A stretch of 64,000 nt of DNA from CAYRYU01 sp964428355 (lineage in GTDB: Bacteria; Muiribacteriota; Ozemobacteria; Ozemobacterales; Ozemobacteraceae): positions 1-64,000 of the forward strand of contig CAYRYU010000012.1 in NCBI GenBank assembly GCA_964428355.1, written 5' to 3'. The position numbers and the translations under genes were made by a program. The notes under the pieces were generated by a model. That model saw only the letters and a list, made by a program, of their open reading frames with translations, was not told the origin of the DNA and did no database searches. This document shows positions 24,699 to 33,104 of this stretch, one piece after another (positions within the stretch are counted from its first letter, which is position 1; each line of letters begins with the position of its first letter).

Positions 24699-26519
24699 TC
24701 AGTCTTCCCTGATCCGGAACACGGGCCCCTTTGGTGGGAAAGGGAGAAGCCGGTGCGCGGGAAGAAGGATCGCGTGCTCACGTCTGGTGCGGAAATGGTC
24801 GCAGAAACCGTCGGTGATTACCAGGATCGGGCCGTCGGGAGGGAAATCAGGAGCTCGCTCCAGAAGGTCGATTCCGGGTTGGAGGATGGTGCCCCCGCGG
24901 CCTTTTACCTGCACCCTGTGGGCGAGGGCCTCGGGGGTCACGAATCCCTGGTCGTAGGCAACGGCATCGCAGAACACGACCCTGATTGCGGGAACCTCAC
25001 GGGAAAGGCTGTAACTGACCACCGCCCCCAGGGCCATCCCCAGGACTTTTCGGTCCATGGAGCCAGACGTATCGAGGACCACCCCAAAGGTCCTTCCGTC
25101 GAGCGCCCCGGGGACCATCGTCCACCGGGGGCGGGGAATGTCGGGTGAGGCGCTCTGCCTGCGGCTGGGCCGGGAATATGACCTGCGCTTCTCGATGGGC
25201 GAGAAAGCGTGGTCGAACCACTGGGCGAGCTCGACATCCCAGGGGATCGGCGGTTGGCCCAGGGCCTGGATTTCTTCCACAAGGCCGGAAGGGAGGAACC
25301 CCCGCCCCTGGTCCTGATGGTATCGAAGGCCCTGGCTGAGCGCCCGCCGGTAGAAATCGTCCAGATCGCTGGCACCGTGGAACAGTCGGCCGTGCTCGTC
25401 TCCCAGGATGTCGCCTAGGCCGTTCCCCCGAAGGGTCGCCAGCCGCCGGAGCTTCCGGAGATCACGCGCGAGTCGCTCATAGACGGCCTCGGAGGAAAGC
25501 CCCTTCAGCTCGGGATCATACAAGGTCCCAATCCCGGGAGGATCGCCCAGACCCATTTCCACGAGCCAGCCGTTGATGACGAAATCGCAGGCGACGTTCC
25601 AGAGGTATGGATCACGGTTCCCGCAACGCACGTCGTGGCGCAACCCGACGTGGAGAAGCTCGTGAGCGATAACGAAGCGAAGCTCGTGCTGACCGAGTCC
25701 AGCTGTCGGATTCAGGTATATCATCCGGCTGGACGAGTCGACTGCGGCAACCGTTATCGAAAGCCTGTGGCAGGCAATGGTCTCCTCGCAAATCGTGAAG
25801 GAGGCCGCCAATGAACCCAGGAGGGGAAACGAGCTGAGGAACCACGAACGGGCAGCCTGGGCCTCCGAGGAAACCTTCCTGTCGGCTGGTACCGCGCCCC
25901 CGAGGACGGAACTCCTTCCCGATGCGGTATCCAGTGCCGCCGCCACTGCCTGGGAAAGACCGCATGCGAGCAGGTTTCCCCAGTCGGTTTCGGGGCGGGC
26001 CCCTTTCGTGTCATGGAAAACCATGTCCGGATGAGGACCCGCAACCCCCCAACAGCCAAGCTCGTCGGGGATCCCCTGCCGGCGGAAATGCTCCGCAAGC
26101 CTTTCTTCATCCCGGGCGGGGAACTCGAGGACTCCTTCCATTTCCTCAGGCGGCCGTCCGAACTTCATGTCCGCAAGGAATCGCGAGACGACGCAATCGC
26201 AGGAAGCGTTCCATTCCCTGCTCCAGGAATCGCGGGAGAAATGTCCGAAACCCAGATGAAGGAAACAATGTGCGATGATCCAGGACCATTGCTCGGGAGG
26301 CGCTTTCCGCGTGGGATGGACGAAGATATCCCCCCCGCCGGTAACTACCGCCCAGCCGTCTTCGGGACACAGGTTCCCATGCTCCCTCCGCGAAATCCAG
26401 GCCTGCTGGGCGATCGGGGTGAACAGGGGATGACGGTAGACCCGGCCGTATCCCTCCTGGAACCATTCCTCGCCCTGGTTCTTCTTCTTCTCACGATGGG
26501 CGGGTCTTTTCGATCCCAA
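24699..26519 (-). CDS. Duplicated metallopeptidase-like domain plus VWA domain protein (DUF2201 type)
   Basis: The start is probably the TTG at 26519, just after the MoxR stop, with GGAG 8 nt upstream; an earlier TTG at 26555 is possible. The ~606-residue product has two copies of a zinc-peptidase-like domain. The C-terminal copy has IAHELLHVGLRH (HExxH, about residue 286) followed by WNVACDFVINGWLVEMGLG. The N-terminal copy has IAHCFLHLGFGH followed by WNASCDCVVSRFLADMKFG, the same layout with the catalytic Glu lost. A VWA-like domain follows (VVLDTSGSMDRK, a MIDAS motif, about 483). With the MoxR gene it matches AAA+/VWA chaperone pairs. Confidence 0.82.
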   Translation of the reverse strand: MGSKRPAHREKKKNQGEEWFQEGYGRVYRHPLFTPIAQQAWISRREHGNLCPEDGWAVVTGGGDIFVHPTRKAPPEQWSWIIAHCFLHLGFGHFSRDSWSREWNASCDCVVSRFLADMKFGRPPEEMEGVLEFPARDEERLAEHFRRQGIPDELGCWGVAGPHPDMVFHDTKGARPETDWGNLLACGLSQAVAAALDTASGRSSVLGGAVPADRKVSSEAQAARSWFLSSFPLLGSLAASFTICEETIACHRLSITVAAVDSSSRMIYLNPTAGLGQHELRFVIAHELLHVGLRHDVRCGNRDPYLWNVACDFVINGWLVEMGLGDPPGIGTLYDPELKGLSSEAVYERLARDLRKLRRLATLRGNGLGDILGDEHGRLFHGASDLDDFYRRALSQGLRYHQDQGRGFLPSGLVEEIQALGQPPIPWDVELAQWFDHAFSPIEKRRSYSRPSRRQSASPDIPRPRWTMVPGALDGRTFGVVLDTSGSMDRKVLGMALGAVVSYSLSREVPAIRVVFCDAVAYDQGFVTPEALAHRVQVKGRGGTILQPGIDLLERAPDFPPDGPILVITDGFCDHFRTRREHAILLPAHRLLPFPPKGPVFRIRED

Positions 26520-26520
26520 T

Positions 26521-27573
26521 TCAGCGCTCCACGATGCGGGGGAGGTCCCGGACAATCTCGACCATCAACCAGGCCGGGAGGCTGTCTTCACCCTCGACCC
26601 TGGCAACCACCATCTGGGCGATCTCGAGGCTGAGTGTCGCCAGCTCCTTCAACAACCCCTTCGCACGGTGCGCCAGTTCCCGGTGGGAATCGGAAAGCCT
26701 GCCCGCATCGGCGGGAAGCTCCTTGATCAGTTGGGCTCTGAACGACTGCGCGAGGAAGTAGAGTACGTCGCGGTCTTCCGGTGCGGTGGGCCAGCCCAGG
26801 TCTCCTTTGAGGATCGCCGACAACCGGAACCGGCTCTTCAGCTGGCGGACAAAGGCCTTGAACTGGCCCGCATGGTGCGGAGAAAGGCAGCCGAAGGCGA
26901 GAATCTCCAGCTGGCGGTCGGAAAGGTCATCCCCGTATTCCTTCAACGAGTCGCTGAGAATGTGCCAGGAACGTGGAGTGGAAAATGGTTCCTCGTGCTT
27001 GGGAGGTGTCACGCTGAGATGGTCGGGCCGGAGGCCGATATACTCGATGATGTTGGGATGGATCGAGTTCGCGATTGCCCAGTCGAGCCATTCACGGGTC
27101 GAAACCCGGAGGTGGACGTGGGCCATCCGGTTGATCAGGGCGGAAGACATGGGTTTGACTATTGCGCTGTCCTGGGAACGGTTCCCCGCTCCGATCACGA
27201 TCGATCCCCTGGGAAGCTCGTATTCACCGACCTTCCTGTCCTGGATCAGGCTGTAGAACGCCTTCTGGACTTCCGGGGAGCAGGCATTCAATTCGTCGAG
27301 GAAAAGGCAGTAGGGTTCTCTTCGGGCAATGTTGGCTGGAGGGCAGAACCGGCTGACCCCGTCCGTGACCTGGGGCACCCCGATGATGTCTTCGGGGGCA
27401 AGTTGGCTTCCGAGCAGCGAAACGCATGGCAGGCCAAGCTGGTCCGAAAACTGACGAACGAGGGATGACTTTCCTATTCCCGGCTGCCCCCAGATGAAAA
27501 CCGGGCGGGTGATGGCCACATTCAGGAGGAACTCCGACAGTTCCCGCGGCGTGACGGTAACCGGTGCATTCAT
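26521..27573 (-). CDS. MoxR-type AAA+ ATPase
   Basis: The start chosen is the ATG at 27573 with GGAGAAAG upstream; the open frame extends far beyond it without coding character. The 350-residue product has Walker A GQPGIGKSS (about 29-37), Walker B CLFLDELN, sensor motif IGAGNRSQD and a helical lid at the C-terminus. MoxR ATPases act with VWA partners in protein maturation or complex assembly; the partner gene follows directly, with a start overlapping or abutting this stop. It is cytoplasmic. Confidence 0.88.
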   Translation of the reverse strand: MNAPVTVTPRELSEFLLNVAITRPVFIWGQPGIGKSSLVRQFSDQLGLPCVSLLGSQLAPEDIIGVPQVTDGVSRFCPPANIARREPYCLFLDELNACSPEVQKAFYSLIQDRKVGEYELPRGSIVIGAGNRSQDSAIVKPMSSALINRMAHVHLRVSTREWLDWAIANSIHPNIIEYIGLRPDHLSVTPPKHEEPFSTPRSWHILSDSLKEYGDDLSDRQLEILAFGCLSPHHAGQFKAFVRQLKSRFRLSAILKGDLGWPTAPEDRDVLYFLAQSFRAQLIKELPADAGRLSDSHRELAHRAKGLLKELATLSLEIAQMVVARVEGEDSLPAWLMVEIVRDLPRIVER

Positions 27574-27819
27574 CGACTTTCTCCGATCGGATTGAAGGGC
27601 GTTCCGCCCTGTTGAGGTCGCGGGGCAAAGACCATCGGAACATGGTATCTTTTTCCGGATGAAGGGTGCAACTGTCGGTCGGTGTGGATGGGTGTGGATG
27701 GGTTGACCGAAGCAGGAAACCCGGATACACTTTTCCGCAGCCCCCCGCCGCCCGGTTGATGACCGCCCGTGCCCCTGTGGGAGGATGAATCTCCGCTGGA
27801 GCGAGGAGTTTGCCTCGAA

Positions 27820-28293
27820 ATGGCCGCCCAGGATTCCGTTTCCGTGAAGACCCGCGATGGGTCGCATGAGATCGTTCTTTCGCTGCTCCCGAGGCCGGTT
27901 CCGCCTGTAGGCGGGCGGGTCCAGATTAAGGTGGACGGGGCGGTTTTCCCCTACTCCCGGAATCATGTGGAAACCCTCGCAAAGGAAGCGATGGCTTCAT
28001 CCTCCGGTTGGGTGGATTGGTTCCTCGACCGGGTCCCGGTCATCGGGGCCTTTCGGTTGGAGCGCCGGGTCAAGGAATGGTTCGCCGCTGTCGCCAAGGT
28101 GACGGAAATTGCGACCGACCCAGAGGAAGTTGAGATCAAGGCCGGAACCGGGCATGTCGAGCTAATCTTCCGGACGACGAGTTCAGGGTATGCCTCCTTC
28201 GTCACCATCCACAGGTTTCACATCGATTTGGTCCGGCGCGATTGGGGTTACTCTTGGGAAAACGGCGAGGTCTATGTCCACTACGGGGAATAA
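27820..28293 (+). CDS. Conserved-looking protein of unknown function
   Basis: About 157 residues from the ATG at 27820; a GTG at 27769 is an alternative, and a GAGGAG box sits 13 nt before the ATG. It has no signal peptide. A moderately hydrophobic stretch, WVDWFLDRVPVIGAF, could be an amphipathic membrane-contact helix. The C-terminus is beta-rich with several aromatic residues (GYSWENGEVYVHYG). No family is recognised. Codon use looks like that of its neighbours. Confidence 0.5.
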   Translation: MAAQDSVSVKTRDGSHEIVLSLLPRPVPPVGGRVQIKVDGAVFPYSRNHVETLAKEAMASSSGWVDWFLDRVPVIGAFRLERRVKEWFAAVAKVTEIATDPEEVEIKAGTGHVELIFRTTSSGYASFVTIHRFHIDLVRRDWGYSWENGEVYVHYGE

Positions 28294-28407
28294 CCGACGG
28301 AAAGGCGGGTCCGCCCGACGCTGCCGCCATTGCCCCCTGCCTTGCAGCACGGATCCCGGCATTCCGGAGCGATTGGAAAGCCAGGGAAAAAGGGTTACCA
28401 TATTCGC

Positions 28408-28992
28408 ATGACTTCGATGCGGGAATTCTTCGATGGACATTCCTCCAGTTGGGATGGTTATCAGCGCCCCCAGGATTTCCAGAGGGTCGGGCAGGTCGTC
28501 GACCGTATCGGGCCCGGGCCGGAGGACCACGTTCTGGACGTGGGCTGCGGAACCGGGATCCTGGTCCCATATCTTTCTCGAAAAGGCGTGTCCAGGTATC
28601 TCGGGATGGACCTCTCGCACGGAATGGCATCGGAATTCCGGCGTAAGTATCCCGAATGGAATATCCTCGTTGGGGATTTCGCGCAGGAAAACCTCCTGCC
28701 CGGTTCATTTTCGCTTGTACTGATCTTCAACGCCTTTCCACATTTTGATGATGAGAAACGTGTTTTTTGCCGGGCCTTCCAGGTTCTTGTGCCCGGGGGC
28801 CGCCTTGTGATCGCCCATTCGATGAACCGTCTTCACCTCGATGAGCACCACCGGAAAGCGGGCCGAGAGGTAGAGGATCACGTCCTGATTTCGGACGAGG
28901 AGTTCCGGAGACTGTATCTGGAGACGGGTTTCGTGGATGTCGCGGTAGAAGACTCGGACTATTTTTTTTCTCGGGGATCGAAACCAGCCTGA
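28408..28992 (+). CDS. SAM-dependent methyltransferase (class I)
   Basis: A 194-residue protein with the SAM-binding motif I HVLDVGCGTGIL (about residues 41-52), an acidic end of beta2 (YLGMDLS), FSLVLIFNAFPHF (motif IV region) and LVPGGRLVIAHS (motif VI region). This is a Methyltransf_11/UbiE-like fold of small size. The substrate is not predictable. No Shine-Dalgarno is visible, but a TACCAT box lies exactly 6 nt before the ATG, so a leaderless transcript is possible; a second ATG three codons later is an alternative start. Confidence 0.85.
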   Translation: MTSMREFFDGHSSSWDGYQRPQDFQRVGQVVDRIGPGPEDHVLDVGCGTGILVPYLSRKGVSRYLGMDLSHGMASEFRRKYPEWNILVGDFAQENLLPGSFSLVLIFNAFPHFDDEKRVFCRAFQVLVPGGRLVIAHSMNRLHLDEHHRKAGREVEDHVLISDEEFRRLYLETGFVDVAVEDSDYFFSRGSKPA

Positions 28993-29086
28993 AGGGACCT
29001 CCCACCGACCCGGTTCGACTTTCGAAGAATGGGACCTGATTGGCTGGCCTGATGGGCTGGACTTACGGGAAATGGAGTCTCCCTGC

Positions 29087-29092
29087 TATAAT
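29087..29092 (+). promoter_or_regulatory. Extended -10 box upstream of the secreted GPFDED protein
   Basis: TGC-TATAAT, 25 nt before the ATG at 29118. The -35 is poorly conserved. Confidence 0.5.
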
Positions 29093-29117
29093 GAGAAAAA
29101 TGGTCTGGGGGACGAAG

Positions 29118-30161
29118 ATGAAGAAGCTGTTTTTGGTCTGCGCGATTCTTTCCTGCTCCATGGGTTCCTTTGCAGGGCCATTCGACGAGGATTCCATCTC
29201 CTCGCCCAAAACGCAGGAATCCGCAGTCCAAGGAAGCGCGATTCCTTCCCCCGAACCTTCACCAGAACCTTCCGCCTCGTCGGGGAATGCTGCAGAGGAA
29301 ATCGCCCTCCCGCAGGATAAGATCCCTGGCCTTGCGGGCCAGATCGATCTGGCGATCTCGCGCACGAAAAAGCGCGGGATAAAGGTCACCCCCGGGGCCG
29401 ACAAGGTGAACATCGCGGACCTCAACAACTGGCTCGTCCATTTCAGGGACACGAACGGTGTGAACAAATTCCTGACAGGCCAGGAGAAGCCCTTCGTCGA
29501 CGCGGTCAAGGCGATTTTCCAGAAGACCGGTCGGAAGCTGACCGCGGGCGAACTGCTGGAGATCTCCCTCAAACTCAATAATGGCGATGTCGCGCAGTCC
29601 ATGATCACAATCCACAATGCGTTCCGGCAGCTTTCCCGGGGTCGCGACGGCATCTCCGGCCTCAGCCAGGACACCGGTTTCTTCCATACCTGCCTCGACT
29701 CCGCCATCATAGGGAAAGCAACGCCCAACCCGGGAGAGGACATTTCCGACGAGTGGTACCATTTTTTCGGCATGGCGTCGATGTCCTACGTCGGGGAGGA
29801 AAAGAACATCCTCTCGGCGGGCAAGGATTTCATCACGAAAAGCAAGGGTAATGACTGGCGTGCGAACCTTTCGACCCTGGCGGGCATTCTCAAAGGAGGG
29901 TTGAACCCCCTCTCCTGGATTCCCGGGCAGGGCGTCGGGACTTCCGTCGCCGTCAGTGACGCGGTCGGAGAACAGGTTTACTATGGATACCTCGCCACGG
30001 CGGGGGAATGGGCCGCCAAAAACCGCAACGGGAACTTCTTCCATGATTGTTGGATCAACCTGAAAAGCTGGGGAAAAGGCTTTTCAGGGATCGAGGGTGA
30101 CGAGTTCGGGGCGGAACTGAGAGGGGCGGGCTTCGGAACCTATCTGAGTTCCAGGGTTTGA
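29118..30161 (+). CDS. Secreted protein of unknown function with GPFDED mature N-terminus
   Basis: The start is the ATG at 29118 after GGGGGACG; upstream in-frame ATGs would spoil the signal peptide. The 347-residue product has a signal peptide ending near GSFAG, followed by GPFDED and a Ser/Pro/Glu-rich linker (about 25-60). The remaining ~290 residues look globular, with helices in the middle (QKTGRKLTAGELLEISLKLN) and a Gly/Trp-rich end. No domain is recognised. The same GPFDED string follows the signal peptide of the GH30 enzyme. It ends before a bidirectional terminator. Confidence 0.6.
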   Translation: MKKLFLVCAILSCSMGSFAGPFDEDSISSPKTQESAVQGSAIPSPEPSPEPSASSGNAAEEIALPQDKIPGLAGQIDLAISRTKKRGIKVTPGADKVNIADLNNWLVHFRDTNGVNKFLTGQEKPFVDAVKAIFQKTGRKLTAGELLEISLKLNNGDVAQSMITIHNAFRQLSRGRDGISGLSQDTGFFHTCLDSAIIGKATPNPGEDISDEWYHFFGMASMSYVGEEKNILSAGKDFITKSKGNDWRANLSTLAGILKGGLNPLSWIPGQGVGTSVAVSDAVGEQVYYGYLATAGEWAAKNRNGNFFHDCWINLKSWGKGFSGIEGDEFGAELRGAGFGTYLSSRV

Positions 30162-30304
30162 TACCTGCCCCCGAATGACAGGTCGGGGAGGGGCCACGCA
30201 TGTATGGCAACGCTGGTGTCGCAACACCGGTGTCTTTCCCTCAGGCATCAAACCTGAACGCCGGGTGATATCTTTCTCCCGAATCGCTTTTCCTGAGAAG
30301 AGAA

Positions 30305-30338
30305 AAGAGCCGTCCGATCAAGATACGGGCGGCTCTTT
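30305..30338. terminator. Bidirectional rho-independent-like terminator
   Basis: AAGAGCCGTCCG (30305-30316) pairs with CGGGCGGCTCTT (30326-30337), with one G-U pair and a 9-nt loop. It is flanked by A-rich sequence on the left and TTT on the right. It lies between the convergent genes ending at 30161 and 30364 and can serve both. Confidence 0.75.
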
Positions 30339-30363
30339 GGCTTCCCAAAGGGAGTTCAGGCGA

Positions 30364-31233
30364 TCATTTCGGGGGGAACATGTTGTAGAACTTTTCGAAT
30401 GCCGGGCTGGTCTGGGTTTTCTTGTATGAATTTGGACCGATGGCCCAGGGCCCCCAGTTCGTCCCGTTTTTGCTGAGTTTCATCATGACGCGGCAGTTCA
30501 CGACAGGGTCGAAAAGCTCGTCGTTGGATTTCAAGCCGTAGGCCTTGCGCCTGGCGGGCCCCATGCTTCCGATCATGTTGATCTGGAAAAGGCCGTAGGA
30601 CTGGTCGCCGGTCTTGGTGTTCCCGTTGTAAGCGCTGGGATTTCCGCCCGATTCTTTCATTCCGATTGCCCACGCGGTGCGGAGGGCGTCCCCGGTCAGC
30701 CCGGTCTGCTGAAGCCATCCAAGGAGTGCCTTTCCCCCCTTTGCCCCGGGAGCGGGAGGGGTGACCTTGGGGACCGAGGTGCCGGAGTTGTTGCCGGTTC
30801 CGGTTTTGTTCGAGGAAATGGAGCTCGAGGTTGGAATGCTGGCTCCGGGAATTATCAGTTCCCATCCAGGGTAGATGAGGTTTGGGTTCTTGAGCAGGGA
30901 AGGATATCTTTCCTTGTTTGCCTGGACGATCTTCCAGTACCGGGCTCCATTTCCGAGGAGGCGCTGAGCGATCTTCCAGAGGCAGTCGCCTCGAACGACG
31001 GTGTACTTGCTGGATGCCGAACCTGTCGACGCTTTCTTGGAGTTCCCGAATTCTCCCGAAGGCCCAACCGCCACGGTTCCCGAGGGGTCACTCTGGGGGG
31101 TGGATTGTTGGAGAACGACCGTCCCCTCGCCGAACGGATCGGGCGATTCATTCATTGCGCTGGCGGGTGCGTTTCCAAGAAGGCAAATTGCCAGGATCAG
31201 GAACCCTGTACCCCGGGTTTTCTTCCCAAACAT
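30364..31233 (-). CDS. LysM plus SLT lytic transglycosylase
   Basis: The start is the ATG at 31233 with AAGGAG upstream, followed by a signal peptide ending near APASA. The 289-residue product has a linker, a LysM domain (about 76-129: YTVVRGDCLWKIAQRLLG, then PNLIYPGWELIIP), a Ser/Thr/Asn-rich linker, and an SLT-type lysozyme-like domain (about 165-289) with KESGGNPSAYN (catalytic Glu) and DQSYGLFQIN. It should cleave peptidoglycan glycan strands in the periplasm. A TGG-TATACT extended -10 lies at 31268-31273. The order LysM then SLT is the reverse of MltD. Confidence 0.85.
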   Translation of the reverse strand: MFGKKTRGTGFLILAICLLGNAPASAMNESPDPFGEGTVVLQQSTPQSDPSGTVAVGPSGEFGNSKKASTGSASSKYTVVRGDCLWKIAQRLLGNGARYWKIVQANKERYPSLLKNPNLIYPGWELIIPGASIPTSSSISSNKTGTGNNSGTSVPKVTPPAPGAKGGKALLGWLQQTGLTGDALRTAWAIGMKESGGNPSAYNGNTKTGDQSYGLFQINMIGSMGPARRKAYGLKSNDELFDPVVNCRVMMKLSKNGTNWGPWAIGPNSYKKTQTSPAFEKFYNMFPPK

Positions 31234-31374
31234 GCGATTCTCCTTCGAAAATGAAGGTATTTCTTTCAGTATACCAGAAATTTCCCGAAAAGTTTCGCCG
31301 GTCTTGGCCGTCCTCGGCTCTTTCCGGTATCCTAAGGAGTATTGGAAGTTGTGACCGTCCCAAATCGATATGGG

Positions 31375-31401
31375 AAAAAAGAGGGAAGGGGATTCCCTTC
31401 C
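31375..31401 (-). terminator. Rho-independent terminator of the ferritin-like gene
   Basis: On the minus strand GGAAGGG-(4 nt)-CCCTTCC forms a 7-bp stem (31401-31384), followed by CTCTTTTTT. It lies 23 nt after the stop at 31424. Confidence 0.8.
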
Positions 31402-31423
31402 ACGCGGGGGACCGGACCCGACC

Positions 31424-31900
31424 CTACTTGAAATGTTCCTTGATGATGTCTTGCAGCAGCTTTCTGTGTTCCTTCGTTTCGTGCTGGATCTTGGAAAGCT
31501 CGGCTTGGACCTGGGGGTCCACGCAGGTGAACGCGTCTTTCAGGGAGGACTCGAGCATGGAATTCTCTACATCGGAGATGAAGGTCAGGGCATATTTTGG
31601 AGCGATCTTCCCCTCCTCGAACTCCCGTTTCCGGGCCTGCACATCATTTATGACTATCTGGAGAGCCTGAGGACGGAATTTCCCACGTTTCCACGAGTCA
31701 ACGTTCTTTTTCAGGCACTCCTTGATCGCCTCGAACATCTGGGCGTGCTTCTCCTCCTGGGCGATCAATTTCTTCCAGGACTCATCATGCTGGGGAAGTT
31801 TCTGGAGACAAACCGAGTAGTAATCGCGCAAAGACCGTTCCATGGTGACGAACAGGTCAACGAGATCCTGCATGTACTTTTCGAAATCGAAATCTTCCAT
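31424..31900 (-). CDS. Ferritin-like/rubrerythrin-type diiron protein
   Basis: A 158-residue all-helical protein. The four-helix ferritin-like ligands are visible: Glu in FVTMERSLRDYY, ExxH in AQEEKHAQMFEAI, Glu in DVENSMLESSL and ExxH in IQHETKEHRKLLQD. There is no C-terminal rubredoxin domain, so it is a short rubrerythrin-like diiron protein, probably acting in peroxide reduction or iron handling in the cytoplasm. It has its own terminator downstream and another gene's terminator upstream, so it is a single-gene unit. Confidence 0.75.
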   Translation of the reverse strand: MEDFDFEKYMQDLVDLFVTMERSLRDYYSVCLQKLPQHDESWKKLIAQEEKHAQMFEAIKECLKKNVDSWKRGKFRPQALQIVINDVQARKREFEEGKIAPKYALTFISDVENSMLESSLKDAFTCVDPQVQAELSKIQHETKEHRKLLQDIIKEHFK

Positions 31901-31950
31901 AATGTTCCTCCAAGTGGAATTCGAGGGATTCTACCATCAAATCCCTTCGG

Positions 31951-31991
31951 AAAAAACAACCCCGCTGCCCTTTAACAGAAGGCAGGCGGGG
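31951..31991 (-). terminator. Rho-independent terminator of the CxxCxG secreted-protein gene
   Basis: On the minus strand CCCCGCCTGCC pairs with GGCAGCGGGG (one bulge, loop about 11 nt), followed by TTGTTTTTT. It sits between the genes at 32036-32758 and 31424-31900. Confidence 0.75.
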
Positions 31992-32035
31992 AGGCGTATC
32001 CCAACCGGAACAGAGGGTTAGAACCCGTTTCCTGG

Positions 32036-32758
32036 TCAGTTGTCCAGGTAGATGACGGGAACGGTAACGTGGCCCGTTCCGTGGCATGTCTGGCAGGGGG
32101 GTTGGGTGGAGATACCGTGGCAGTTCGGGCAGATTTCGATCCGGCTTTCGATCCTGAAACGGAATTCGGTGGCGGGACCCCAGGCTGCGCCTTCACCGCT
32201 CTGCCGGACCGCCCAGATGTAACGGCCATGCATGTAAAGCTTGTCTTCGTCGAGGTGACAGTGGTTTGCTCCGACGAGAACGCGCTCCCATACTGTTTTG
32301 CCGGAATGGCGATCGAGAAGGGTGATGTTGGAGTAGCTTCCCGTTCCTTTCCATCCGAACCCGGGGGCTTCGGGGGGATTGGTCATATAAAGCTTTTCGG
32401 GTGCGGCGGGAATGACAGGAGGAACCGGTGCCTGGGTGCTTTCAAGTGAAACCTTGATTGCGCCCTTCATGGGAAGGAGCTGCGCTTTGGGGAGCCGAAC
32501 CTTGACATAATAAAAGGTGCGTGCAAGTTCTTCACTTTCGACGACCAGGCGGCCGGTGAGGGCGAATGAGCGCTTGTGAAAGACGAACCCTTTGGCAACG
32601 AGTTCTTCGGGAAGGTCGATCCGGTGTTCCCAACTGGTCGCTCCCTGGGTCATCCCCAGGTTGTGCTCGAACGTTCGCTCGATGACGTCGGCGGACGCGC
32701 ATACCGAGAATACTTGAATCAGAAAGAGAACCAGGACAAAACAATTGCGGAATTTCAT
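32036..32758 (-). CDS. Secreted protein with C-terminal DnaJ-like CxxCxG zinc motif
   Basis: The start is the ATG at 32758 after TTGGAGGA, followed by a signal peptide ending near VCASA. The 240-residue product has a beta-rich N-terminal domain and a fibronectin-like middle (HGRYIWAVRQSGEGAAWGP). Near the C-terminus CPNCHG and CQTCHGTG form a DnaJ-type zinc-binding pair. Such zinc modules are usual in cytoplasmic chaperones but uncommon on exported proteins. The function is unknown. Confidence 0.6.
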   Translation of the reverse strand: MKFRNCFVLVLFLIQVFSVCASADVIERTFEHNLGMTQGATSWEHRIDLPEELVAKGFVFHKRSFALTGRLVVESEELARTFYYVKVRLPKAQLLPMKGAIKVSLESTQAPVPPVIPAAPEKLYMTNPPEAPGFGWKGTGSYSNITLLDRHSGKTVWERVLVGANHCHLDEDKLYMHGRYIWAVRQSGEGAAWGPATEFRFRIESRIEICPNCHGISTQPPCQTCHGTGHVTVPVIYLDN

Positions 32759-33104
32759 TTCTTCCTCCAACCTGCTTCTACCACTTTTTGGAGGGCATTT
32801 TTGCCCCCTCCGAGACTATCGTCCCTCTCATTCAAGAATAGGAGGAGGAAGAAGCACGGGCAAGGGACAGCATGCCGACCGCACCAGGACTCTTTTCATG
32901 GGGCACCTCGTGACATGATCTATGTCCGGTTGGAAGCCCGGAGACACCCTGATTCTGCGGAAAGACTCCCTGAAGAAGGCAGAACTCGGAATCGAAAGGC
33001 CTTTCCTGGTTTTGCTGATTCCCGCCCCATGTTAGAATCCTTTCCGGGCGGTCCCGAACATTTCGGGACCTGCCCGGGAACCATCCCCGACAAGGAGTGA
33101 AACC
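32759..33104. other. Divergent promoter region, no gene
   Basis: 346 bp between two divergently transcribed genes. For the plus-strand PhnD-like gene a TGT-TAGAAT extended -10 is seen near 33034, about 65 nt before its AAGGAG site. No clear promoter is visible for the minus gene, and no credible small gene is present. Confidence 0.5.
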
